Below, piece after piece: positions 55,577 to 64,000 of a stretch of 64,000 bases of DNA (within the stretch, counting starts at the first letter, position 1; each line of letters begins with the position of its first letter). Under the pieces are notes generated by a model, which was given only the letters and a program-made list of their open reading frames with translations, searched no databases and was not told the DNA's origin. The DNA is taken from assembly GCF_000276665.1 (NCBI RefSeq), contig NW_004955464.1:11819290-11883289 (forward strand), given 5' to 3'. A program made the translations under genes and the position numbers. This DNA comes from Chinchilla lanigera (lineage: Eukaryota > Chordata > Mammalia > Rodentia > Chinchillidae).

Positions 55577-58500
55577 CTGTAGGAGACACATGGTCACTGC
55601 AAGTGGGGGTACCCAGGGTCCAGGGAGGGAGGAGGACAGCGGCAAGTGGAGCTGGCACCATGCTGATTTCACAAGCGCTGCTGAGGATGCCAAGTGCTGA
55701 GGACACCAGCTAGGGTGTGGGCAGGTAGGGGGTGAGCTGGGGGATGGACAGGCCTTACCTTCTGCAGCACCTTGTCCCAGATATCCCCAAAGTAGCCCCG
55801 GTAATGTTCCATCTGGGCCTCGTCCTCACGGGTCACCGTGGTGACGGGCACCACTCCCGCAGGGAAATCCAGGCAGTTGTAAAGGACAGTGTAGCTGATG
55901 GCCCCTGGAACACAACACAAAGGCTGTAATAGGCTCTGGGGCCCACAGCAGTCAGTGTCCATGCTGGGCCTCAGTCACCCGCCCCGTGAAATGGCACCTG
56001 CTTCCCCAGCAGGGAAAGACCCTCTCCCAGGGCTGAGGTGAGGGACAAAGCCCAGGAGCCCAGCAAGTTCCCCTGATGCGTGCCCTGGGCCTCTGCCCAC
56101 CCAGCTTCTGAAATGTTGTTCCTGTTTTCTTAGATCATTTAAATCCCACCTAGGTCCAAATGCCACCTCCCAAAACTACACACTCTGTAACTTGAGGCCT
56201 CTAACTTCAATAGTACCTAGAACAGGGGTCTCACTGTCTACCAGGGTATTCCCCATGACTCCTCCTCTCTCTCCAGCCAGCCAGACTGTGAGCCTCCAAG
56301 GGCAGGGGACCCTAGGATTAGAGTAGGCTGGAAAGCAGGCCTCACCTGTGGCCCTGCCTGGGGCGTTCAGATCCAGGGCAGGGCCCAACATCGGGGTCAG
56401 CAGCACATCCAGCTTCAGTGCTCTCCACTCGGCAATCACAGAGTGCCGGTACTCCTGAGCAGACACCAGTGAGAAGAGGAGGCGCTCAACCAGGCCCGTC
56501 CAGGACTGCACGGCAGGGACAGTGGCCGGGCGGGCCCCGGCCCCAGCACCTGCTGCTACAGCTGAGCTGAGCGGTGAGGAGAAGGCGGACCTCTGGTGGG
56601 GCGGGAAGCACTGCTTCTCAGGGATCACTGCTCCACTCCCACCCAAACTGCAGATGCTGGTCTCCCTGTCAAAATGGAGCTACACTCTGCATGGCCACAC
56701 ACAGCCCCAGAGGGGCCAAGAAGCACCCAGCACGGGAGCTCCATCCTAACCCAGCACCCCCGTGAGCACCGGGGAAACGAGCATCAGAGAGCAGGGTCCA
56801 ATCTGCAGTCCAGGCAAGGGCAAGGGGGAAGGGCGGCCGCTCCAGCAGGGCAGCAGGGGCACTGGCCAGAAGACCCTGTTGGCAGCTGCCCTGAACAGCT
56901 CCCCTCCCTACGCCCTTCTCAAGTGCAGGAGCTCAGGCCTCACCTCAATCTTGTGCTGCAGCTTCCAGAGTTTTCTGGCTGACCTGGGAAGAGGGAGTAA
57001 TGTCACCAGCCACCACGGCCATGGCCACAGAGCTCAGCAACATCAGACCCCTTTCGCAATACTTCTAGGTCTCACTCCGCCATCGCCCTCAATTCTAGGG
57101 ATCTCTGAGGGGCAGAAGCTCCAAGCCAGATGAAAGTTCAAAGGCCAGAGGAGACACACCAGGCTTCAGAGCAGCTGAAGCTGGGTCATCAGTGACTCCA
57201 GAGCAGACCCGCACTAACCCAGGCCTGACTCCTCACTACCCTCAGGACCAAGCAGAGGCCGAGGCCGGCAAAGGCTCGAACGCCTGCAGTAAAAGCAGGA
57301 GCAAGTGCACTGGGCGCGGGGTGATGAGGAGCCCCATGCCCTGCCTTTCCAGCTCGCGCCACTGAAGGGTCGGTAAGAGCGGTGCAGCTCGGGTCAGCTC
57401 AGTTCAGAACTCTCGACGTATTTCATGTGTCACCCAGTGTCCAGCATCCCCAGGCGCCACCAAGCCCGGGAAGAAAATTCCCAGTGTTCCCTCCCAGTCT
57501 AGCCAGACTGAGCATCTCCCTGCCCCGCCCCCTCCTGTTTGTTTTCTTGCTCTGCAGCACCCGGACCCCACTCGGACAGCTTTGAGGTCCCGCCTGAGGG
57601 CCCCCACCTGGGCCACTTCCATTCCCCAAGCGGCTTTCCCTGTCCAAAACCACCTGGACTCAGAGCAGACAGGGCAAGGACAGGGCGGGCATCTGGGCAC
57701 TGGAAGAATGCTCACCGAGGCCTCATGCTGCTGAGAAAGGCTGCCAGCCGCGGGAACTGCACCGTAACAGACACGAGGTCAGGGACGCGGCGTGGGGCCA
57801 CGAGCTGGCCACCCACACCACCCCTTTGGGCAAGCAGGGTGATGGAGGTGCACGGGGCGAGGAGGAGAGCAGTTGGGGCGAGGGGTGGGGAGCAGAGGAG
57901 CCTACGCCTGTCCAAATGGAGAGGCGGCGGGGGGCGGGGGGCAGGGAAGAGCCAGGGACCGTGGGGTCTCACAGGATGGGGACTCCAGAGGCTCCCCGAG
58001 CCCCTTGCACTGGTGTGTTCTTACCAGAGGCTTCAGCAGGAAGGCCAGCAGTCCTTTAAGCCACGAGGGCAGCTTCAGAATTAAGATCAGGTCCCCCAGG
58101 CAGGGGTCCACGAAATCACCTTTGCTGCAAAACAAAAGGCCGAGTCTCGGGGCTCCTGTCCTGGGCACCCCCTGGCTTCCTCCCCACCAGCTTCGACGCC
58201 CGTTCTCTACTTGGTGGCTCTGTCCACCTCCCTCCTCACCAGAGCCCAGTAACTGCTGGCCTCCAACCCTTCTCCTTCCGCTTCCCAACACAGGCTTCGT
58301 TTCTGCTGATTCTTCAGGACACCTGGGTTCCACTGTACCCACCGGAGTCCCCAAGGCAGAGCTCTGGCTCCCCACCTCCAGCAGATCTAGCTTAGAGCTT
58401 TAGAGACCGAGGGCCGGTGCCCATCAAGACCGATGCCAGCCTGTAGGCTCCCAGGGGCATTCCCGGGCGGCTACCCGTGAAGCCTGTCTCTGATCTGGCT

Positions 58501-58969
58501 CAAGGCCTCAAGTGGCTGATCCTGAGGCTCAGCTCCAGGGCCAGAGTGAGAGGTAGCACCTTCTGCTGAAGCCTGGACCATACTCAGCTGCTGGGGGAGG
58601 AAGGATTAAGCTGCATCCTTGACTGGGCAAGCCTGCAGGGTCCAAGCGTCCCCGTATCGAGGTCTACAGCCTGAGGGCACCAGTCAGTCAGTCCATCACC
58701 AGGGGCCACCTTCACGTGTCCATCCTCTGCCCCTGTAATGACTGACAACTGCCAAGGAGAACCACCTTCTCTAAACAGGAGCTCTGCCAAATCTCTCAGC
58801 GTGAGCCTGGTACAACTCACACATTTCACAGCAATAAAAACGGAGGTCCTACTGAAAAAGAAAGACAGCTCAGGCCAGACAGAGCCTGGAGTTACAGCCT
58901 GATGTCCATTCTCCAATCTACCTCCCTTGGGCCTGCCCTTGCTTCTGAGCTCCCCCAGACAGCAGGAAA

Positions 58970-59011
<42 letters not shown>

Positions 59012-62000
59012 TGCAACAAACCAGCTCAGAATGGGCTGCAGATGCAGTCAGCCTCCCTCGGGCCAGCAGGACAGCTCAGGCCCAACCTGCGCAACTGGAA
59101 GGACAGCGAGGTCCCTGCCCAGAAAGCCCAAGCCCTCTTTGAATGTGACTGAGCCTACCCTGGTGGTCACAAGACCCAGCTGCCCTCCCTGGGTCCATTC
59201 ATCTTCCTGATCCCGCCACAGAGCGAAGCTCGAGAGCACTCACAAGTTCTGGAGGAAGCTGTGGCCACCGTCGCTGAACAGCCCGCCTGCAGCCAGGGTC
59301 TCCAGGGCATAGGGTACGTTGCTTGGCAGGAAGGGGACAAGCTGCGGGGATGGGGGGGTACAAGGACCTGCCTTACCACGCCTGTTCCTGCAGCCCCCAT
59401 GCCGCCCGGCAGCCCCAGGAGGAGCCGGACCGCCTGGCCCACGCGGTTATCCTCCCAAGGGCCACAAAGCCTGCCTCACTGACCACGAGAACACCCTGTA
59501 AAATGGCCCCCGTGAGAGAGGTCTGGAGCAATGACATATAAGGTTGTCTCAGGTGAGCAGACCAAACCACTGGCCCACTATGTCAGGGGACAGGACCTCA
59601 ACTGGGTCGTTCCCAGCTGATGCGGTGCCCCCACAACGCACTATGCAGCACGTGCTGAGTTCTCCATCCCCCGCCGGCCCCAGCCTCTGTGTCAGCCTCT
59701 GTATACTGGTCCCCCAGGGCCACAGTTCTCATCACCAAGGACAAAACAATCAGAGCCAGAGAGCCTGGGAGGGAGTCGCCACAGGCACCAGGAGCGTCCC
59801 CTGGAGGGGAGGACATGCCAGGACTCCAGGACGCTGCAGCCCTACCGTGTGGCCAGCCGCTTCAAGCCTCTGCTTGGTCTCCAGCAGGGCCCGCTTCATG
59901 GCCGGGCTGGGCCTGGTATAGTTGTCAGTCTCATAGTATCCCACACGCAGGGGCTTGGAGCTTGCGTAGACCTGGGGACAAACACAGGGGGCAGGGGCAG
60001 GGCAGGAGAGGAGGTTTAGGAGGGAAAGGCCTAGGCACAGCTCCCAAAGATGACAGAAGCTACTCAGCTGCAGCCCAGTCCTCTTTGGTACTACTCACAA
60101 TGGAAAGAGATCAAGTGCCAAGCCAGCCCCTTCCACATGCGACCCTGTCCCAAAACACCTGCATAATGCAGGGCAGAGATGAAAATTCCCACTGGTCATA
60201 TGAGGAAGCTGAGGCTTGGGGTCCAGAGAGTGGGGCTGGGACTAGCCCAAGGCCACCCAGTGGCCCCAGGCATCCTGACTCCCAGGCTGTGCCTCTCTAT
60301 CACCTCCCCCGGCTCCCAGACCTCCAGGCAGGGCCTCCTCTCTCCCGCTCCGCCCCCTCAGGAAGGGTTCAGGCTGCAATAGTCTGAGTCTGTGGACTGA
60401 GCAACAAGACCCTACCCTGCCCAGACCTGCCCACCTGCCCCATCCCAAGGAATATCACAGCCCACTACCCTCCTGCCCACAGCCCCTCAGCCTGGTTGGG
60501 GTGAGGATAGGAGGCCCGCACAGGAGAGGGGAACACCAGACTACTGAAAAATGGAGCTCACACCAGCCAACTCATGTCCACATTGACATGAAGTCTGTAT
60601 CCATCTCACAACTCCCGAACCCTCTGTACATAAGTACGCACTTTTTTTTTTTAAAGGTCTCACTTTGTAGCCCAGGCTGGCCTTGAACTCACTTATATAG
60701 CCCAGGCTGGTCTAGAACTCACAACAATCCTCCTGCCTCAGCCTCCCACATGTTGGGATTACAGCCATGCGCCACCACACCTAGCCCGTGTGTATCCTTT
60801 TTTTTTTTTTTTGTACCGGAAATTGAACTCAGGACCTTGCACTTGCCAGGCAGGCACTATGCTACTGGGCTATCTCCTCCATATTATTCTTGAACAGTCT
60901 TTACCAATTCTTCAATAGAAACCATCAAATGACATTTATACCCCAGGACTCTGACCCTGTCACCTCAAGATCTTCAGCTGGCTGCGGCCCCAGCCCTGAA
61001 CTATTAGGTCCTGACCTTGTCTGGTCTCATCCAGCCCCACGTTGAAGGATACACCCCACACCATCCCTGCCCTCTGAGACGCTGGGAGGCTCTAGGGAGG
61101 GAGAGGCCACCTCAGGAAGCAGTGAGCTCAGCTCTGATCACTGGCTATCTGGGTGGTACTCTGGGGATCTAGCACAGTTCCCTATGGCTCAGTACACTGT
61201 GGGGATACAGACAGGAATACCACAGGCCAAACTGCTGTTTACTAAAGGTCAAATACAGACCAGGTACCAGAGTCCTCCAGCTGGAAAGCCTGAGGGTTTC
61301 CAAATGCGTCCAAGGGCGCCACCTAATGGCCATCTGAGAAGCAGCAGCTGTCCTTGGTCTCAGATCCAGGGGGCCCCTCGTGCCCACAACCCCTGGTTCC
61401 GGAGGCCCGCACAGCCCCTTGCCCACCCATTCCCCACTCACCTCCTCCCGGAAGGGCAGGGGTGGCACGGTGGGGTCCAGGCGAAACATGTCCTCACACA
61501 GAAGCGCTCGCAGACACAGTGCCAGGCTCTCCACGTCCCGGGCAATGGGGCCAACGGAGAGCTGCACTGAGGGGCAGGGAGAGGAGGGGAGCAGGGTCAC
61601 CTGTGCCCAGCGGGCTCTGGGGCTGGGTTGGAGTCGGGCTGGGCCATGGCCCAGGAGTGTGAACAAGGCAAGGAGGTCGGAGCTCAGACCTAGAGTGGCC
61701 TAGTGGCCAGACCCTGCCCCCCAGAGCATCAGAGGCAGAGGCAGAGGCAGACCAGGCTGACCTCCACCCTCTCAGGGCACCGAGAGAACCGCAAACCTCA
61801 CCTGCCAGCTGTCCATGGATACAGCCCTTCAGGCCACTCTTGCTGGGTAAGAAACACAAGGTGTTGGAAACGGGAAACAGCTACGCTGCCCACCCCAGAG
61901 GTCCCGCCGCATCTCAGGACGCCCACCACTGGAACCTGGGAGCCCCGCACGGCTGGCGGAGTAACACCTCCGCCCAGTGACCCCCTGCTGACTGAATCCC

Positions 62001-62841
62001 TGCTGGAGCCCAGAGAGGGTGGAAGCGAGGCCTCCATCCACCACAAGGGGCCCAGAAGTTCCCACCGTACCTGAGGCGGTTCCCAGTAGGCTTGAGGCCG
62101 CAGACGCCACAGAAGGCAGAAGGGAAACGGATGCTGCCGCCAATGTCGGTGCCCAAGCCCAGGGGGGAGCCTCCAGACCCAATGAGGGCCCCCTCGCCCC
62201 CTGAGGAGCCACCCGGGCTCTTCGAGGACTTCCACGGGTTCATGGTCTGCCCGAAGAGGGGGTTACTGCAGTCATAGCTGGAGGAACAGGAGCGGCTCAG
62301 CCAGGGTCGCGTTGGCACCTATGTCCCAACCATTCCACCCCAGCCGGCTGAGACTCAACCTGAACATGGACTGGGGCACGTTGGTGTGCACAAAGGGCAC
62401 GGCGCCCTGCAACTTCAGCACCTGCACTACCACGCTGTCCACCTCGGCTGGCGCCCCCTCATGCAGGCTCAAGCCCAGCGTCGAGTTCTGGCCCTAAGAG
62501 GAGGACGGCGGTGGGAAAACATGGCAGGTGAGTCAGGAGGGGTCCACTCCCACCACTGCCACACCGGCCGAGGCCAGGCACACCTGTGGTCCCTTCTCAA
62601 GACTTTTGGACCTCACACCTCTCCTGCAGGACCTACGCGGCCCAGGACACAGAGCTGGCTGCAGGGGTGGAGGGCAAGAGGAGCCTGACACCAGGGAAGG
62701 GAGCACCTTGTAGCTGAAGCACTCCTTGAGGCTCACAGGGACGCCGTAGAGCAGGCCTTGGCGTGGGGCCTGGCGCAGCTGGGTCTCACAGTCAGCCAGG
62801 AAGGAGGTTACGCAGTTGGTCCCTTTGTTCACTTCCCAGGC
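55448..62841 (-). CDS. FAAH: Fatty acid amide hydrolase 1, exons 3-15 (5' partial gene)
   Basis: FAAH is an integral membrane serine hydrolase of the amidase-signature family that degrades anandamide, oleamide and other N-acyl amides at ER-type membranes. Thirteen exons on the minus strand join in phase to 1431 nt (476 residues plus TGA), matching residues 104-579 of the mammalian protein with no indel. Visible landmarks are K142 in the GVPVSLKECF context, S217-S218 in PGGSSGGEGA, S241 in DIGGSIRFP, the proline-rich VPPLPFREE segment, the hydrophobic membrane cap (LKLPSWLKGLLAFLLKPL, from about residue 406) and the C-terminus EKQPS as in rat. P129, the site of the human P129T variant, is proline. 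Exons 1-2 (N-terminal transmembrane helix, residues 1-103) are not between 62842 and 64000 and should lie further upstream. Introns are 82-1470 bp. No frameshift or premature stop is seen, so the gene looks functional. Identification is from remembered family sequence; very sure. Confidence 0.97.
55759..55904 (-). CDS. FAAH: FAAH exon 14
   Basis: Encodes GAISYTVLYNCLDFPAGVV through IWDKVLQK. I491 and V495 are the rat states (human V and M). Acceptor CCAG, donor GTAAGG. Confidence 0.95.
56346..56454 (-). CDS. FAAH: FAAH exon 13
   Basis: Encodes EYRHSVIAEWRALKLDVLL through LDLNAPGRAT (residues 453-488). Residue 453 is glutamate where human has valine and rat methionine. Acceptor CTCAG, donor GTGAGG. 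Confidence 0.94.
56944..56983 (-). CDS. FAAH: FAAH exon 12
   Basis: A 40-nt exon encoding SARKLWKLQHKIE after completing R439. Acceptor CCAG, donor GTGAGG. Confidence 0.92.
57716..57756 (-). CDS. FAAH: FAAH exon 11
   Basis: A 41-nt exon encoding FPRLAAFLSSMRP plus two bases of R439. S435 matches rat (human asparagine). Acceptor GCAG, donor GTGAGC. Confidence 0.93.
58025..58124 (-). CDS. FAAH: FAAH exon 10 (membrane cap)
   Basis: Encodes KGDFVDPCLGDLILILKL and the following WLKGLLAFLLKPL. This is the amphipathic, hydrophobic alpha18/19 cap that in the rat crystal structure inserts in the membrane and admits lipid substrate. Acceptor GCAG, donor GTAAGA. Confidence 0.95.
58969..59008 (+). repeat. 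(CA)n microsatellite in FAAH intron 9
   Basis: About 19 uninterrupted CA units, 235 bp upstream of exon 9 in plus coordinates. Confidence 0.93.
59244..59341 (-). CDS. FAAH: FAAH exon 9
   Basis: Encodes residues 360-391 plus part of F392 (LVPFLPSNVPYALETLAAGG to FLQN). Residue 377 is alanine, the rat state (human threonine). Acceptor GCAG, donor GTGAGT. Confidence 0.94.
59846..59971 (-). CDS. FAAH: FAAH exon 8
   Basis: 42 whole codons, from VYASSKPLRVGYYETDNY to LEAAGHT. Acceptor CCAG, donor GTAGGG. It is separated from exon 7 by the largest intron (1470 bp), which holds a B1, an ID, a MIR and an L2 fragment. Confidence 0.95.
60165..60295 (-). repeat. MIR fragment in FAAH intron 7
   Basis: TATGAGGAAGCTGAGGCTTG and AGCCCAAGGCCACCCAG. 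Confidence 0.55.
60640..60787 (-). mobile_element. B1 SINE in FAAH intron 7
   Basis: GTAGCCCAGGCTGGCCTTG to GCCATGCGCCACCACACC. Confidence 0.87.
60797..60884 (-). mobile_element. ID SINE in FAAH intron 7
   Basis: T tract, GTACCGGAAATTGAACTC, GCACTATGCTACTGGGCTAT. Confidence 0.83.
60960..61090 (+). repeat. L2 fragment in FAAH intron 7
   Basis: GACCTTGTCTGGTCTCATCC resembles the L2 3' region. Confidence 0.4.
61314..61331 (-). promoter_or_regulatory. CTCF-like site in FAAH intron 7
   Basis: The minus strand reads GGCCATTAGGTGGCGCCC, close to the CTCF consensus. Confidence 0.35.
61442..61566 (-). CDS. FAAH: FAAH exon 7
   Basis: Encodes VQLSVGPIARDVESLALC through the proline-rich VPPLPFREE, the segment noted in the family as SH3-ligand-like. 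Acceptor CTCAG, donor GTGAGT. Confidence 0.95.
61802..61842 (-). CDS. FAAH: FAAH exon 6
   Basis: A 41-nt exon encoding SKSGLKGCIHGQLA. It uses a split serine codon at the start and a split valine codon at the end. Acceptor CCCAG, donor GTGAGG. Confidence 0.93.
62071..62277 (-). CDS. FAAH: FAAH exon 5 (amidase signature, nucleophile)
   Basis: Encodes residues 193-262 approximately. It contains the glycine/serine-rich amidase signature with S217, S218 and the nucleophile S241, then CGVCGLKPTGNRL. Acceptor CCAG, donor GTACGG. Y194 is the human state. The intron to exon 4 is only 82 bp. Confidence 0.96.
62360..62493 (-). CDS. FAAH: FAAH exon 4
   Basis: Encodes residues 149-192 plus two bases of S193 (GQNSTLGLSL to NVPQSMF). 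Acceptor TTAG, donor GTTGAG. Residue 192 is phenylalanine, the human state (rat has leucine). Confidence 0.95.
62707..62841 (-). CDS. FAAH: FAAH exon 3
   Basis: Encodes residues 104-148 (AWEVNKGTNC to CFSYK), 45 whole codons. It carries catalytic K142 and P129. The acceptor is TAG; the donor reads GTGCTC, a poor match beyond the GT. Residue 126 is arginine where human and rat have serine. Confidence 0.95.
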
Positions 62842-63403
62842 CTAGCAAGGAGGAAGCGGACACAAAACAGAGTGAAGCTGGACTTCTTTTCTTTTCTATG
62901 GTACAGTGAGTTGCCTGCTCGTGAACATTCAGGTGGCAACGCTTCACAGCTACACACAGGCGTGGAAGCAAATTCCAGAAGTAGCTCACATGTCTGCCAG
63001 ACACCGTCACAGCTGTGCCGCTGTGTGCTTACTGCACAACGTATGTAATATAGTGTACAGCAAGCAGTACAGCGCTCAGTCGGGGCCAGGAGGTCCAGAA
63101 GCAGGAGGAAAAGCAGTGGTGATGTGGAGGGGACTGCTGAGCAACGCAAAGCAATACACCTTGTCTGTTCGTGTCAAAGCCGTTTACGACTCACTCTGTA
63201 GGACTTACAAATAAATCCGACTTACAAACATTCTCCTGGAATAGAACTCCTTTCTAAGTCAGGACATACTATGGTACAATGTATAATGTATACAGCTTTT
63301 TAAAGTATTCTCAGAGAAAGGGTAAACAGCAACATGGCCCAGAGCCAAGGGCACCCTGTACCCACCTCACTAGGGACATCCCAGCCTCAACTCCAAAACC
63401 GAG

Positions 63404-63480
63404 ACAGAGAGAGAGACAGAGAGACAGAGAGGGAGAGAGGGAGAGAGGGACAGAGGGAGAGAGGGAGAGAAGGAGAGACG
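63404..63480 (+). repeat. (GAGA)n microsatellite
   Basis: GAGAGAGAGACAGAGAGACA type array, then GGGAGAGA units. Confidence 0.9.
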
Positions 63481-63526
63481 GCAGTCCTGTAGCCAGGGTA
63501 CTCAAGGGAGCAAGACACCATCCTCA

Positions 63527-63678
63527 GGCTGGGTGTGGTAGCCTGTAATGCCTGTAATCTCAGCACTCAGGAAGCTGAGGTAGGAGGATCGCCGTTGAGT
63601 TCATGCCCAGTCAGGGCTACACAGTGAGTTCAAGGATAGCCTCAACTACATAGCGAGACCCTGTCTCAAAAAAAAAAG
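63527..63678 (+). mobile_element. B1 SINE
   Basis: GGCTGGGTGTGGTAGCCTG to CCCTGTCTCAAAAAAAAAAG. Confidence 0.85.
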
Positions 63679-64000
63679 ACACTGTCCTCGGATGTCCCCC
63701 ATAAGGGATGCGCCTAGAGAAAGGTGACACTGGCCACTCCCCCTACTCCTCTAACTCACTTGTCTGCCCACTGAGGGAGACAGGAATCATACAGAGGCTA
63801 AACCCGTATCCAGCCTCCAGGGGCCTAACACTCTTTCCAAAAGGGGTGACCTGGTAATCATGACTATGGAGAAACAAGAAAACAGCCTGCTGCTAGACAC
63901 AGGTGCAAGTCTCTCGGTCCTTCTTTTCAGTCCTGGCCTTCCTTCCAGCCGTCATACCTCAGTGAAAGGAGTCACTGGTGAGGAGGTAATATGCTATTTT

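Larger units (their letters stand above)
62842..64000 (-). other. FAAH intron 2 (partial)
   Basis: Lies upstream of exon 3 in transcript sense. Contents are a GA-rich microsatellite and one B1. No sequence encoding the expected exon 2 end (LFTYVGK) is visible, so exon 2 is outside the window. Confidence 0.6.

Overview
The window is nuclear DNA from a mammal, almost certainly a rodent outside the mouse/rat group. The evidence is dense B1 SINEs carrying the 29-bp internal duplication typical of rodent B1, many ID (tRNA-Ala-derived) SINEs, one B1-dID composite, and no B2 or B4 element that I could find. Castorimorpha (beaver / kangaroo rat relatives) would fit, but that is an inference from repeat content only. 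There is no bacterial operon, phage, CRISPR or plasmid content.

The only protein-coding gene I can support is FAAH (fatty acid amide hydrolase 1), on the minus strand at 55448-62841. Thirteen exons can be placed to the base, with GT-AG introns and consistent phase. Together they encode 476 residues that align without gaps to residues 104-579 of the 579-residue mammalian enzyme, including the Ser-Ser-Lys triad (K142, S217, S241). These are exons 3-15; exons 1-2, with the N-terminal membrane segment, must lie beyond base 64000.

Region by region: 1-12.3 kb is GC-rich intergenic DNA with scattered B1, ID and MIR copies. 12.3-24.3 kb has no recognisable B1 or ID insertion; it holds a CpG island (about 13.9-14.7 kb) and several short AT-rich islands full of TAAT/ATTA cores. 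24.3-31 kb holds more such islands and a second CpG island (about 30.0-30.4 kb). 31-53 kb is repeat-dense (old L1 fragments, ID and B1 SINEs, L2, a hAT DNA transposon). 53-55.4 kb is the FAAH 3' flank, and 55.4-64 kb is FAAH with short introns.

In human and mouse the gene downstream of FAAH is the paired-class K50 homeobox gene DMBX1, across a long intergenic interval. No DMBX1 exon is visible here. The SINE-free interval, the two CpG islands and the clusters of bicoid-type TAATCC sites are what a developmental regulatory landscape would look like, so I interpret the left 30 kb as probable cis-regulatory DNA of such a gene. That is inference and needs cross-species alignment. The most checkable observations are a pair of islands sharing three colinear motifs (23.15-23.25 kb and 26.17-26.23 kb), a perfect K50 palindrome at 4284, paired and tripled TAATCC sites at 14.3 and 20.2 kb, a FAAH acyl-channel with a natural mix of human-type and rat-type residues, and two hAT elements of a type associated with horizontal transfer.
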